DNA from: UMGS1279 sp045536815
GTDB taxonomy: Bacteria > Bacillota > Clostridia > Oscillospirales > Acutalibacteraceae
Direction of reading: 5' to 3'
Assembly (NCBI GenBank): GCA_045536815.1
Contig: JAZSOH010000013.1
Coordinates: forward strand, 30,226-94,225
Length of the DNA: 64,000 nucleotides
In this document: positions 53,027 to 61,963 of the stretch, in pieces
Position numbering within the stretch: the stretch's first letter is position 1
How the letters are laid out: every line of letters starts with the position of its first letter
Made by a program: the position numbers and the translations under genes
Notes under the pieces: model-generated
Seen by the model: the letters and a program-made list of their open reading frames with translations, nothing else
What the model was told of the DNA's origin: nothing
Database searches by the model: none

Positions 53027-54076
53027 ATGTCTAGTTTCAGTGGTAAAACCCTTTTAATTACAGGAGGAACAGGTTCCTTTGGCAATGCGGTTTTAAACCG
53101 TTTCCTTAAAACTGATATAGGAGAGATTAGAGTTTTTTCCCGTGACGAGAAAAAGCAAGATGATATGCGCCATGAGTTCCAGGCAAAAATGCCTGAGGTG
53201 GCAGAAAAAATTAAATTTTTCATTGGCGATGTTAGGGATTTGGCATCGGTTAAAAATGCAATGCACGGTGTTGATTATATTTTCCATGCAGCTGCATTAA
53301 AGCAGGTTCCTTCTTGCGAATTTTTCCCCATTGAAGCGGTTAAAACAAATGTTATCGGCACCGAGAACGTTCTCACTGCCGCAATTGAAGCAGGCGTTAA
53401 AAATATAGTTTGCCTTTCAACCGATAAAGCGGCCTACCCTGTAAACGCTATGGGTACATCAAAGGCCATGATGGAAAAGGTTATTGTTGCAAAAAGCAGA
53501 ACCATAAGCCCTGATAAAACTAAAATTTGCTGCACAAGATATGGTAATGTTATGTGCTCAAGAGGTTCTGTTATCCCGCTTTGGATTGAACAAATTAAAG
53601 CCGGTAAGCCTATAACAATTACTGAGCCTTCAATGACACGTTTTATTATGTCGCTTGATGAGGCGGTTGACCTTGTGCTTTTTGCTTTTGAAAATGGCGT
53701 TTCGGGCGACATACTGGTTCAAAAGGCCCCTGCTTGTACAATTGAAGTTTTGGCTAAAGCGGTTTGTGAGCTTTTCGATAAAGAGGGCAAAACCGAAATT
53801 AAGGTTATCGGCATTAGACACGGCGAAAAAATGTATGAAACACTTCTTACTAATGAAGAATGTGCAAAGGCCTTTGACCTTGGTGCGTTTTATCGCGTAC
53901 CTTGTGATAATCGCGGCCTTAACTATGATAAATATTTCAAAGAGGGCGATACAAAGCGTAATCCTCTTACCGAGTTCGATTCAAGCAACACAGAATTACT
54001 TGATGTAGAAGCCGTTAAGGAGAAGCTTCTTAGTCTTGATTATATTCGTGGGGAACTCGAAAAAATGGAGAAATAA
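53027..54076 (+). CDS. capE: CapE-type UDP-N-acetylglucosamine 4,6-dehydratase/5-epimerase
   Basis: A 349-residue short-chain dehydrogenase that starts UDP-N-acetyl-L-fucosamine synthesis from UDP-GlcNAc. NAD motif TGGTGSFG (about residues 12-19), FIGDVRDLASVKNAM, the FlaA1/CapE-type active site STDKAAYPVNAMGTSKAMMEK (Met in place of the usual Tyr, then Lys), and IWIEQIKAGKPITITEPSMTRFIM-type substrate loop are visible. GGAGG precedes the ATG. capF starts 2 bp after its stop. Confidence 0.92.
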   Translation: MSSFSGKTLLITGGTGSFGNAVLNRFLKTDIGEIRVFSRDEKKQDDMRHEFQAKMPEVAEKIKFFIGDVRDLASVKNAMHGVDYIFHAAALKQVPSCEFFPIEAVKTNVIGTENVLTAAIEAGVKNIVCLSTDKAAYPVNAMGTSKAMMEKVIVAKSRTISPDKTKICCTRYGNVMCSRGSVIPLWIEQIKAGKPITITEPSMTRFIMSLDEAVDLVLFAFENGVSGDILVQKAPACTIEVLAKAVCELFDKEGKTEIKVIGIRHGEKMYETLLTNEECAKAFDLGAFYRVPCDNRGLNYDKYFKEGDTKRNPLTEFDSSNTELLDVEAVKEKLLSLDYIRGELEKMEK

Positions 54077-54078
54077 TA

Positions 54079-55281
54079 ATGAATATACTTGTTACAGGCG
54101 CAAATGGATTTGCGGGGAAAAACCTTGTTGCCGCTTTAAACAATATTAAAGATGGTAAGGATAGAACACATCCCGAAATTGAAATTGGCGAAATTTTTTC
54201 GTATGATATTGATAACACAGAAGCAGAGCTTAATGAGTTTTGCAAAAAAGCGGATTTTATTTTCCACTTTGCCGGAGTTAATCGTCCACAAAATACCGAA
54301 GATTTTATGAAGGGTAATTTTGGTTTTTCTTCGGTACTGTTAGATACTCTTAAAAAGTATGGTAATACTTGTCCTATAGTGTTATCTTCATCTATTCAGG
54401 CAACCTTAATTGGTCGCTATGATGGTGAATATGGAAGAAGCAAAAAAGCCGGCGAGGATTTATTCTTTAATTATGGTGAGGATACAGGTGCAAAGGTGCT
54501 TGTCTACCGTTTCCCGAATTTGTTTGGCAAATGGTGCAGACCGAATTATAATAGCGCCGTTGCAACCTTTTGTAACAATATAGCTAATGATTTGCCTATT
54601 ACAGTAAATGACCCGTCGGTTACTTTAGAGCTTCTTTATATTGATGATTTGGTTGATGAAATGCTACTTGCTATTGAGGGTAAGGAGCATAGGTGCGAGT
54701 TTGATGGGGTAGAGACTGTTTTAAAAGCTGATGGCAAATTTGCCGCAGCGAGTATCACCCATAAGGTAACGCTTGGTGAAATAGTTTCGCTTCTTGAGGC
54801 TTTTAAAAACCAACCGCAAACATTGGTTATGCCTGAAATTCCCTATAATTCTTTCGCGAAGAAGCTTTATTCAACCTACCTTTCATATCTCCCAAAGGAA
54901 AAGGCTTCTTTTCCGCTTAAGATGAATGTTGACCAAAGGGGAAGCTTCACAGAGCTTTTAAAGACCGAAAAGTGCGGACAGTTTAGCGTTAATATTTCGG
55001 CACCGGGTATTACAAAGGGTGAACATTGGCACAATACTAAATGGGAATTTTTTATTGTTGTTTCGGGTAGGGGACTTATTCAGCAGAGAAAAATTGGCAC
55101 TGACGAGGTGCTTAATTTCGAGGTTAGCGGGGAAAAAATAGAAGCGATACATATGCTACCCGGTTATACCCATAATATTATAAATTTGAGTGATACCGAA
55201 AATCTTGTGACGGTTATGTGGGCTAATGAATGCTTTGACCCAAATAAACCGGACACATTTTTTGAAAAGGTTGTTAAGTAG
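54079..55281 (+). CDS. capF: CapF-type bifunctional reductase/cupin, UDP-FucNAc synthesis
   Basis: A 400-residue two-domain protein. The N-terminal NADPH-dependent SDR reductase has TGANGFAGKNL and YGRSKKAGEDL (catalytic Tyr and Lys). The C-terminal cupin (about residues 290-395) has KGEHWHNTKWEFFIVVSGRGLIQQR and MLPGYTHNIINLS as metal-binding histidine motifs. This is the known CapF architecture, catalysing C3 epimerisation (cupin) and C4 reduction (SDR) in the UDP-L-FucNAc pathway. Confidence 0.93.
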   Translation: MNILVTGANGFAGKNLVAALNNIKDGKDRTHPEIEIGEIFSYDIDNTEAELNEFCKKADFIFHFAGVNRPQNTEDFMKGNFGFSSVLLDTLKKYGNTCPIVLSSSIQATLIGRYDGEYGRSKKAGEDLFFNYGEDTGAKVLVYRFPNLFGKWCRPNYNSAVATFCNNIANDLPITVNDPSVTLELLYIDDLVDEMLLAIEGKEHRCEFDGVETVLKADGKFAAASITHKVTLGEIVSLLEAFKNQPQTLVMPEIPYNSFAKKLYSTYLSYLPKEKASFPLKMNVDQRGSFTELLKTEKCGQFSVNISAPGITKGEHWHNTKWEFFIVVSGRGLIQQRKIGTDEVLNFEVSGEKIEAIHMLPGYTHNIINLSDTENLVTVMWANECFDPNKPDTFFEKVVK

Positions 55282-55289
55282 GAATTTAA

Positions 55290-56495
55290 ATGACACTTGA
55301 ACAAAAAGTTTTACTTGATTTATTAAGAACCGACCATGATGGCGAGCTTTCAAAACATTTAGGCGCTTTTGATATGCACATCGTTTTGGAAGAGGCAAAA
55401 AAGCAATCGGTATTTTTGATGGTTATGGACAAAGCGGCAAAAATACCTGAACTTCTGCCAGAGGAAGAGTTTAAAAGTGAATATGAATTCGCCTTTTTAA
55501 GAACCTTAAAAAATGCCGAGGTTTTGGCCGCTCAACAAAATCTGGTTAATCTTTTAAACGATAACGGATTTAGTTATGCGATAATAAAGGGCGAGGCGGC
55601 ATCGGCAAACTACCCAAGGCCAGAGCTTAGAACCTTGGGCGATGTTGATTTTTTAATTAACCCAAAGGACCAAGATAAGATTACTGAGCTTCTTATTGCA
55701 AAGGGCTTTACAAAAAAAGAAGAAGACCATATTTGCCACGTTGTTTTTAAAAAGCCAAAGTCTCATTTGGAGATGCATTTTGAAATTGTGGGAATTCCAA
55801 ACGGGAAACCGGGCGAGACAGTAAGGCAGTATATGAAAAACGCTTTAGAAAATACCGAGCTTAAAAATAACGGCGCCGGGGAGTTTGCGGTTTTAGAACC
55901 TGCTAAAAACGGTTTGGTGCTAATTCTTCATATGGCACACCATATGCTAACCGAGGGTATAGGTCTTAGACATTTAGCCGATTGGGGCTTTTTTAATAAC
56001 AAAACAAAAGGAGAAGCCTTTTGGGACAAAGAGCTTATTCCTGTTTTAAAAGAAATTGGTCTTTTGGAATATGCTAAGATTATGACAAAGACGGCTGCTT
56101 TATATCTTGGCACCTACTGTCCCGATTTTGCTAAAGAGGTAGGTAAAGAACTTGCCGAAGAGGTTATAGAAGACATTTTAACAGGCGGCAATTTCGGTAG
56201 GAAGGACGAGGTCTATTCAACAAGCGGAACAATGGTTTCAAACCACGCTAAAGACGGGGTGCGAAAAGGTAAACTGGGCAACGTTTTAGCGGTTTTAAAA
56301 GAGACGGTTTATTACCACTATCCGATAACAAAAAAGGTTAAAATACTTTATCCTTTTTTCGCGATTTATAAGCTTTTAAGGTATTTTTTCCTTATGCTTA
56401 TGGGCAAAAGGCCGTCTATTGCAAAAACGCTACCAACTGCTACTAAAAGAAGAGATTTATATTCGAAGATGAAGGTCTTTGAAGTGGAGGAATAA
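55290..56495 (+). CDS. Nucleotidyltransferase-family protein (NTP_transf_5 type)
   Basis: A 401-residue protein with the core YAIIKGEAASANYPRPELRTLGDVDFLINPKDQDKI (about residues 95-130). GE..SA, then a DVDFL aspartate pair, is the metal site of this pol-beta-like nucleotidyltransferase family. HLEMHFEIVG and LILHMAHHML..HLADWGFF are the further conserved blocks. The function of the family is unknown; it occurs in capsule loci and in peptide-modification (RiPP) clusters with PqqD proteins. Inserted between capF and the epimerase gene, with 3-8 bp spacing. Confidence 0.8.
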   Translation: MTLEQKVLLDLLRTDHDGELSKHLGAFDMHIVLEEAKKQSVFLMVMDKAAKIPELLPEEEFKSEYEFAFLRTLKNAEVLAAQQNLVNLLNDNGFSYAIIKGEAASANYPRPELRTLGDVDFLINPKDQDKITELLIAKGFTKKEEDHICHVVFKKPKSHLEMHFEIVGIPNGKPGETVRQYMKNALENTELKNNGAGEFAVLEPAKNGLVLILHMAHHMLTEGIGLRHLADWGFFNNKTKGEAFWDKELIPVLKEIGLLEYAKIMTKTAALYLGTYCPDFAKEVGKELAEEVIEDILTGGNFGRKDEVYSTSGTMVSNHAKDGVRKGKLGNVLAVLKETVYYHYPITKKVKILYPFFAIYKLLRYFFLMLMGKRPSIAKTLPTATKRRDLYSKMKVFEVEE

Positions 56496-56498
56496 TAA

Positions 56499-57683
56499 AT
56501 GGATATTAAACTTGATTATTCAGATGTATCTTTTAAAAATGATGGAAGACTTAAGCTTCTTATAATTGTGGGCACAAGACCTGAAATTATAAGGCTTGCT
56601 GCAGTTATTGACAAGTGCAGAAAGTATTTTGATACGATTTTAGCACATACAGGGCAAAACTATGACTATACCTTAAATGGTGTATTTTTTGAGGATTTAA
56701 AGCTAAAAAACCCTGAAGTTTATATGGATGCAGTTGGCGATGATTTGGGCGCTACTGTTGGTAATATTATAAACTGCTCTTATAAGCTTATGGCTCAGAT
56801 AAAGCCCGATGCCCTTCTCATTTTGGGAGATACAAACTCCTGCCTTTCGGCTATTGCGGCTAAAAGGCTTCATATTCCTATTTTCCATATGGAAGCAGGT
56901 AATAGGTGTAAAGACGAATGTCTGCCTGAAGAGACAAACAGGCGCATTGTTGACATTATTTCTGACGTTAACCTCGCCTATTCTGAGCACGCACGTCGTT
57001 ATTTGCATGAATGCGGCCTTCCAAAAGAGAGAACCTATGTTACAGGCTCGCCAATGGCAGAGGTGCTTCATAATAATTTAAGGGAAATCGAAAGTAGTGA
57101 TATTCACTCAAGGCTTGGTCTTGAAAAGGGTAAATATATTCTTCTTTCGGCACACAGGGAAGAGAATATTGATACCGAAAAGAACTTTATTTCGCTCTTT
57201 ACTGCTATAAATAAAATTGCCGAAAAATACGATATGCCTATTCTTTATTCTTGCCATCCGCGTTCTAAAAAACGTCTTGAAGAAAGCGGATTTAAGCTTG
57301 ATAAGAGGGTAATTCAACACGCGCCACTAGGATTTCACGATTATAACTGCTTACAGATGAATGCTTTCGCTGTTGTGTCTGATAGCGGCACACTCCCTGA
57401 GGAAAGTTCCTTCTTTACTTCTGTTGGAAAGCCTTTCCCTGCGGTTTGTATACGCACATCTACTGAGCGCCCAGAAGCGCTTGACAAAGCTTGTTTTATT
57501 CTTGCAGGTATTGATGAAAAATCGCTTCTACAGGCAGTCGATACTGCAATTTCAATGAACAGTGACGGCGACCACGGAATTCCTGTACCCACCTACGTAG
57601 AAGAAAATGTTTCGACAAAGGTAGTAAAACTTATTCAGTCTTATACAGGCGTTGTTAACAAAATGGTTTGGAGAAAGTCATGA
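56499..57683 (+). CDS. capG: UDP-N-acetylglucosamine 2-epimerase, CapG/WecB type
   Basis: A 394-residue GT-B-fold epimerase. IVGTRPEIIRLAAVI (about residues 23-37), HTGQNYDYTLNGVFFEDL, LILGDTNSCLSAIAAKRLHIPIFHMEAGNRCKDECLPEETNRRIVD and LLSAHREENIDTEKNF are the conserved blocks. The last step of UDP-L-FucNAc synthesis with CapE and CapF. It overlaps pepT by 4 bp. The pathway is therefore complete here. Confidence 0.92.
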   Translation: MDIKLDYSDVSFKNDGRLKLLIIVGTRPEIIRLAAVIDKCRKYFDTILAHTGQNYDYTLNGVFFEDLKLKNPEVYMDAVGDDLGATVGNIINCSYKLMAQIKPDALLILGDTNSCLSAIAAKRLHIPIFHMEAGNRCKDECLPEETNRRIVDIISDVNLAYSEHARRYLHECGLPKERTYVTGSPMAEVLHNNLREIESSDIHSRLGLEKGKYILLSAHREENIDTEKNFISLFTAINKIAEKYDMPILYSCHPRSKKRLEESGFKLDKRVIQHAPLGFHDYNCLQMNAFAVVSDSGTLPEESSFFTSVGKPFPAVCIRTSTERPEALDKACFILAGIDEKSLLQAVDTAISMNSDGDHGIPVPTYVEENVSTKVVKLIQSYTGVVNKMVWRKS

Positions 57684-58888
57684 GCGTTACCGAGAGATTT
57701 TTAAAGTATGTAACCTTTGATACTAAATCAGACCCCGAGGGTACCGCTTCCCCAACAACTAAAGGGCAGCTTGTTTTGGGTGAGTTTTTGGTAGAAGAAT
57801 TAAAAAAGGTGGGGCTTGAGAACTGCCATATAGATGAAAACGGCTATGTTTACGGTTTTTTGCCCGCAAGCAAGGGTCTAGAGGATGAGCCATCTATTGG
57901 CTTTATTGCACATATAGATACAAGTCCGGACGTTAGCGGCAAGAATGTAAAAACTGAGATAGTCGAATATAACGGCGGCGACATTGTTCACCGTAGCGGT
58001 CTTATTACAAGCCCTAAAGATTTTAGCGTTTTAGATTTATTTGTTGGCCAAAAGCTTATTATCACCGATGGAAAAACCCTGCTTGGTTCTGACGATAAGG
58101 CGGGTATAGCTGAGATTGTTTCAGCTATGGAATATTTGGTGAAAAATCCCAATGTGCGCCATCCGAAAATCGCGGTTGCATTTACACCCGATGAAGAAAT
58201 CGGCGCAGGTGCCGACCTACTTGACCTTGAAAAGTTTGGTGCAAAATGGGGTTATACTATTGATGGTGGTATATTAGGCGAAATTGAATATGAGAATTTT
58301 AATGCCGCAGCTGTAAAGGTTAAGGTAAACGGGGTTAATATTCATCCCGGCTCGGCTAAAAACAAAATGAAAAATGCTGTTTTAATGGCGCACGAATTTA
58401 TTTCTATGATGCCTAGCGCCGAAACACCCGCGCACACCGAAGGGTATGAGGGTTTTTATCATATCTCTGATTTTTGCGGTGACGAAACAACGGCAACATT
58501 TTCAATGCTTATACGCGACCACGATATGGATAAGTTTTTAGAGCGTAAAAGCTTCATACAAGGCTTAACCGATTATCTTAACAGTGTTTATGGTGCGGGT
58601 ACTTTTGAAACCGAAATAACCGACTCGTATTACAATATGAAGGAGAAAATTTTGCCCTATATAAGTATTATCGACGATGCAAAATCGGCAATGGTAAAGG
58701 CGGGCGTTACTCCTCAAATTGTGGCGATAAGGGGCGGCACCGACGGTGCAAGGCTTTCTTTCAGGGGGCTTCCGTGTCCTAATCTTTCGACGGGTGGAAT
58801 AAATTTTCACAGCGTTCACGAAATGATTTCTACTAATTCTTTAGAAAAAATGGTAGAGGTTATAGTTAATATTGTTTCAAGAAACTAG
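57680..58888 (+). CDS. pepT: Peptidase T (tripeptide aminopeptidase)
   Basis: A 402-residue M20 metallopeptidase. Residues IGFIAHIDTSPDVSGKNVKTEIV contain the first zinc ligand, LLGSDDKAGIAEIVSAM the bridging Asp, and AFTPDEEIGAGAD the catalytic Glu and next ligand. FHSVHEM near the end supplies the last histidine. Cytosolic release of the N-terminal residue from tripeptides. The start at 57680 overlaps the epimerase stop (ATGA) and follows GGAG. Functionally it fits downstream of the peptide importer, but is not in that operon. Confidence 0.95.
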   Translation: MSVTERFLKYVTFDTKSDPEGTASPTTKGQLVLGEFLVEELKKVGLENCHIDENGYVYGFLPASKGLEDEPSIGFIAHIDTSPDVSGKNVKTEIVEYNGGDIVHRSGLITSPKDFSVLDLFVGQKLIITDGKTLLGSDDKAGIAEIVSAMEYLVKNPNVRHPKIAVAFTPDEEIGAGADLLDLEKFGAKWGYTIDGGILGEIEYENFNAAAVKVKVNGVNIHPGSAKNKMKNAVLMAHEFISMMPSAETPAHTEGYEGFYHISDFCGDETTATFSMLIRDHDMDKFLERKSFIQGLTDYLNSVYGAGTFETEITDSYYNMKEKILPYISIIDDAKSAMVKAGVTPQIVAIRGGTDGARLSFRGLPCPNLSTGGINFHSVHEMISTNSLEKMVEVIVNIVSRN

Positions 58889-58901
58889 TGGCGGTGATAA
58901 A

Positions 58902-59312
58902 ATGAAGTTTAAATATGCGAATTTTATTGTTACTACCGTTTTGTGCTTTGTTCTTATATTCAATATGGTTTTTTTAGCTATAGATGGGCTTTCCTATAGT
59001 ATGGAAAATCTACCCGAAGGCAAGCTTGTTTATTCGGTCATAAGCGCAAATAAGCGCCAAAAGCTTAATATGTATGTTGCCGAGCTAAACGGTGTTGGAA
59101 CGGCCGTCAGAGGCGAGGTTCAGCTAAAAGACGGTAGCATAAAAAACGTTTATTGGTGTATTGACGAAACAAGAACAAACGCTTCTTGGGTAAACGAAAA
59201 AATGGTAGAAATAAACGGCCATAAAATACATTTAGACGGGGAACTTTTTGACAGCAGAAAGAGAATAGAGCTCCCCGAAGCTTCTTATAAAAATTTAGTT
59301 GGAGAAAAATAA
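58902..59312 (+). CDS. Membrane-anchored small protein of unknown function
   Basis: A 136-residue protein with one N-terminal membrane helix (FIVTTVLCFVLIFNMVFLAI, about residues 8-27) and an extracytoplasmic beta-rich domain (LVYSVISANKRQKLNMYVAEL; VYWCIDETRTNASWVNEKMVEINGHKIHL). The domain resembles DUF5412-type proteins, a suggestion only. The ATG at 58902 (GGTGAT upstream) is preferred over 58872, which lies inside pepT. It lies between pepT and cyclophilin. Confidence 0.68.
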   Translation: MKFKYANFIVTTVLCFVLIFNMVFLAIDGLSYSMENLPEGKLVYSVISANKRQKLNMYVAELNGVGTAVRGEVQLKDGSIKNVYWCIDETRTNASWVNEKMVEINGHKIHLDGELFDSRKRIELPEASYKNLVGEK

Positions 59313-59329
59313 AAGCGAGGTTAATTAAA

Positions 59330-59932
59330 ATGAGTTTTCAAACATCATTGCCCGAAAAGGGCGATATAGTAGCCAATATGCATACAAGCCTTGGCGATAT
59401 TAAAATTAAACTTTTTCCGAAATTTGCACCAAAGGCGGTTGAAAATTTCGTTACACATTCTAAAGAGGGTTACTATGATGGTCTTATTTTCCATCGCGTA
59501 ATTAAAGATTTTATGATTCAAGGTGGCGACCCCACAGGTACAGGTATGGGTGGCGAAAGTATATTCGGTTCAAGCTTTGAGGACGAATTTGACCCAATGC
59601 TTCATAATCTTCGCGGGGCTCTTTCAATGGCAAATGCGGGCCCTTGTACTAACGGTAGTCAGTTCTTTATTGTTCAGGCTAAGGAAGTACCCTTTAGTAT
59701 GCTTTCTCAGATGGAGGGTATGAGTGAAAACGGCTTCCCAAAAGAAGTGGTTGAGGACTACAAAGAGCTTGGCGGAACACCTTGGCTTGATTTTCGTCAT
59801 ACCGTTTTCGGTCAGGTTTTCGAAGGTATGGATACCGTTGACGCTATAGCATCGGTTGAGGTTACTTCGGGTAATGATAAGCCTGTAAATGATGTTAAAA
59901 TTTTAAGTATCGACATTGAGGTTTTAGAATAA
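59330..59932 (+). CDS. ppiB: Cyclophilin-type peptidyl-prolyl isomerase
   Basis: A 200-residue cytosolic cyclophilin. HRVIKDFMIQGGDPTGTGMGG (catalytic Arg in FHRVI), LRGALSMANAGPCTNGSQFFIV and HTVFGQVFEGMDTVDAIA are the classic blocks. An insertion of about 28 residues (SMLSQMEGMSENGFPKEVVEDYKEL) between the last two blocks is shared by many Firmicutes homologues. Assists protein folding. AGCGAGG precedes the start. Confidence 0.95.
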   Translation: MSFQTSLPEKGDIVANMHTSLGDIKIKLFPKFAPKAVENFVTHSKEGYYDGLIFHRVIKDFMIQGGDPTGTGMGGESIFGSSFEDEFDPMLHNLRGALSMANAGPCTNGSQFFIVQAKEVPFSMLSQMEGMSENGFPKEVVEDYKELGGTPWLDFRHTVFGQVFEGMDTVDAIASVEVTSGNDKPVNDVKILSIDIEVLE

Positions 59933-59953
59933 CTTGGAAAAGAGGCAGCTTAT

Positions 59954-60217
59954 ATGAAAATTAAAGAAGGGTATATTGTTAGAACTGTTGCAGGTAGTAA
60001 TATTGTTCTTCCAATAGGGGAGCAAGAGGTCAAGTTTAACGGCATAATGACAATAAATGAAACAGGAATGTTTCTTTGGGACCTTCTTGTTTTGGGCGCC
60101 GAAAAGGAAACCTTGGTCGAGGCAATTTTAAATGAATATGAAGTTTCAAAAGAAATTGCCGAAAGAGATGTTGATTTATTTATTGATAAGCTTTTGGGAG
60201 CGGGTTTAGTTGAGTAA
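59954..60217 (+). CDS. PqqD-family protein
   Basis: An 87-residue protein with the PqqD-like pattern: YIVRTVAGSNIVLPIGEQ, then NGIMTINETGMFLWDLL and a C-terminal winged helix AEKETLVEAILNEYEVSKEIAERDVDLFIDKLLGAGLVE. PqqD domains usually bind a precursor peptide and present it to a modifying enzyme. No precursor or radical-SAM gene is adjacent. The next gene, an S24/S26-type peptidase, overlaps it by 8 bp, so the two work together. Confidence 0.82.
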   Translation: MKIKEGYIVRTVAGSNIVLPIGEQEVKFNGIMTINETGMFLWDLLVLGAEKETLVEAILNEYEVSKEIAERDVDLFIDKLLGAGLVE

Positions 60218-60695
60218 TTTGTCACTTTACGAGCTGTTGCCAACCATTAAAGAGGTTTTAGAACTTGGGAAAGAGGCTTCTTTTATACCAAATGGAAAAA
60301 GTATGCTTCCCTTTCTTTTGGGTGGAAAAAGTGAGGTGGCGGTTAAAAAGCCGTCATTTCCGCTTAAAAAATATGATGTGGCTCTTTATAAAACGGGTGA
60401 GGGGCTTTTAGTTCTTCATAGAATTGTTAAGGTAACTAAAAAAGGCTCAGAAATGGTTTATACTTTTCGAGGAGATAATACATATCTAGACGAAAGTGAT
60501 GTAGCAAAAGGGCAAATACTGGCGGTTGTTACCCGTTTTAAAAGAAAAAACCACTGGAAAACAGTGGACGAAAAAGGGTATTTGTTTTATGCAAGGCTAT
60601 GGGTTGCCCTATACCCTTTAAGAAAAATACTACGTTTTTTAAGCTTACTACCTTTTAGAGTAATAAGAAAGATGAAAAGAATTATTTTTGGATAA
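60210..60695 (+). CDS. S24/S26-type peptidase-like protein
   Basis: A 161-residue protein beginning with TTG, coupled to the PqqD gene. SFIPNGKSMLPFLLGG has the catalytic-serine motif (G-x-SM), and KKYDVALYKTGEGLLVLHRIVKVTKKG the region expected to carry the catalytic Lys (here LHRI in its place, as in the S26-like subgroup). It lacks an N-terminal membrane helix; a basic C-terminal hydrophobic segment (LRKILRFLSLLPFRVIRKMKR) could associate with membrane. The pair PqqD plus S26 is recurrent in Clostridia; function unproven. Confidence 0.72.
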   Translation: MSNLSLYELLPTIKEVLELGKEASFIPNGKSMLPFLLGGKSEVAVKKPSFPLKKYDVALYKTGEGLLVLHRIVKVTKKGSEMVYTFRGDNTYLDESDVAKGQILAVVTRFKRKNHWKTVDEKGYLFYARLWVALYPLRKILRFLSLLPFRVIRKMKRIIFG

Positions 60696-60696
60696 T

Positions 60697-60737
60697 AAAA
60701 CACGGCAGGTCTATGACCTGCCGTGCGTTTTATTTTA
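60697..60737. terminator. Bidirectional terminator between the S24/S26 peptidase gene and rnhA
   Basis: A 10-bp stem ACGGCAGGTC/GACCTGCCGT (60702-60711, 60715-60724), flanked by AAAAC and GTTTT which extend it, and a T run on the plus strand. Confidence 0.88.
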
Positions 60738-61176
60738 AATATTTTTGATATTCACTAACCGCCATTTTATCGCAAATCTCGTTTTCGGGGTGCCCCGCGT
60801 GCCCCTTTATCCAATTTATGTTGACGGTATGCTTTTCGGTAAGAGTTAAGAGCTCTTCCCATAGGTCTATGTTAAGAGCGGGTTTTTTATCTGCCTTTCG
60901 CCAACCGTTAGCCTGCCAAGACTTAGCCCAACCCTTTAAAAGTGCATCGGAAACATATTTAGAATCAGTATAAAGCTCTACCTCGCAAACCTCTTTAAGA
61001 GCCGAAAGGCCTTTTATAACTGCGGTAAGCTCCATACGGTTGTTTGTGGTCTCTTTTTCGCCGCCCGAAAGGCGAGATTCCTTATCCTTATAGCGTAAAA
61101 TGGCGCCCCAACCACCAGGGCCGGGGTTGCCTGAACAGGCGCCGTCTGTATAAAGAAAAACTTTTTTAAGTGCCAT
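60730..61176 (-). CDS. rnhA: Ribonuclease HI
   Basis: A 148-residue RNase HI. VFLYTDGACSGNPGPGGWGAIL holds the first catalytic Asp, TTNNRMELTAVIKGL the Glu, VELYTDSKYVSDALLKGWAKSW the second Asp, WIKGHAGHPENEICDKMA the His and last Asp. Degrades RNA in RNA-DNA hybrids. It lies 2 bp after lexA on the same strand, so it is probably co-transcribed and under SOS control. Confidence 0.97.
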   Translation of the reverse strand: MALKKVFLYTDGACSGNPGPGGWGAILRYKDKESRLSGGEKETTNNRMELTAVIKGLSALKEVCEVELYTDSKYVSDALLKGWAKSWQANGWRKADKKPALNIDLWEELLTLTEKHTVNINWIKGHAGHPENEICDKMAVSEYQKYLK

Positions 61177-61178
61177 AA

Positions 61179-61760
61179 TCAGTACTGACGGAAACTTCCG
61201 ATAACCTTTCCTAAAATATCTATCTTATCTGCCCTTATAGGTTCAAAATCGGGGTTTTCGGGGTAAAGAACAGGGGTGCCGTTTTCAAAGCCAAGCCTTT
61301 TAACAGTCGCTTCGTCCTCTATCATACCAACAACAATGTCATTCCTTCTAACCGCCTGATTTTTATCGGCAACAATAATGTCGCCGTCTAAAATGCCGGC
61401 ATCCTTCATACTAAGGCCTTTAACCTTAAGGGCAAAAAGACCGTGAGAGCTTTGAGTGGGGAAGGGAATATAACCTTCAATATCCTCAACCGCTAAAATT
61501 GGGTTACCGGCGGTAACTTTACCTAAAACGGGAATTTGCGAACTGGGTGTACCGCCCGCAATGCGTATGCCGCGAGAATTACCGACACGCTCGATATAGC
61601 CTTTGTCTTCAAGCGACTGTAAAAACTTGTGGACAGAAGAGGTTGATTTGATACCCGTTTGGTCACAAATCTCCCTAACTGTTGGGGGAATTCCATCGGC
61701 CAAAAAGTCAGAAATAACCTTAAAAACCCTAGCTTCTTTCTCGGTTAAAATTTCACCCAC
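61179..61760 (-). CDS. lexA: LexA repressor
   Basis: The SOS repressor, 193 residues from a GTG at 61760 (alternative GTG at 61769; the AAGGGCGG ribosome site favours the inner one). The N-terminal winged HTH GIPPTVREICDQTGIKSTSSVHKFLQSLEDKGYIER is complete. The self-cleavage region VTAGNPILAVEDIEGY contains the Ala-Gly bond. The catalytic Ser lies in KGLSMKDAGI and Lys in EATVKRL. A LexA box lies upstream. Confidence 0.95.
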   Translation of the reverse strand: MGEILTEKEARVFKVISDFLADGIPPTVREICDQTGIKSTSSVHKFLQSLEDKGYIERVGNSRGIRIAGGTPSSQIPVLGKVTAGNPILAVEDIEGYIPFPTQSSHGLFALKVKGLSMKDAGILDGDIIVADKNQAVRRNDIVVGMIEDEATVKRLGFENGTPVLYPENPDFEPIRADKIDILGKVIGSFRQY

Positions 61761-61782
61761 GCTAAGCACCGCCCTTTACGAA

Positions 61783-61794
61783 AAACATTTGTTC
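61783..61794 (-). promoter_or_regulatory. LexA-binding SOS box
   Basis: Read on the minus strand it is GAACAAATGTTT, matching the Gram-positive SOS box GAAC-N4-GTTT/C. It is 14 bp upstream of lexA, consistent with autoregulation of lexA-rnhA. Confidence 0.8.
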
Positions 61795-61868
61795 TTTTTA
61801 TATCATAACATATTTATCTTTATTTTTCAAGTAAAATTTTAGCACCTTTTCTAAAGGAAAAATAAACC

Positions 61869-61897
61869 TTGACAAATAGGGGGTATATTATTATAAT
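61869..61897 (+). promoter_or_regulatory. Consensus promoter of the greA-lysS operon
   Basis: TTGACA (61869-61874), 17 bp, TATAAT (61892-61897), a perfect sigma-A promoter. The start is predicted near 61904, giving a leader of about 105 nt. Confidence 0.88.
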
Positions 61898-61932
61898 ATA
61901 GTTATATATAATATACGAGGGTAGACTAAAGG

Positions 61933-61963
61933 CAAACGGAGATTGTTCGTTTGTTTTTCTTTT
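61933..61963 (+). terminator. Terminator-like attenuator in the greA leader
   Basis: An 8-bp stem CAAACGGA/TTCGTTTG (one G-T pair; 61933-61940 and 61946-61953) followed by TTTTTCTTTT, about 30 nt after the predicted start and 47 bp before greA. It would stop a fraction of transcripts and yield a short RNA of about 60 nt. Confidence 0.65.
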
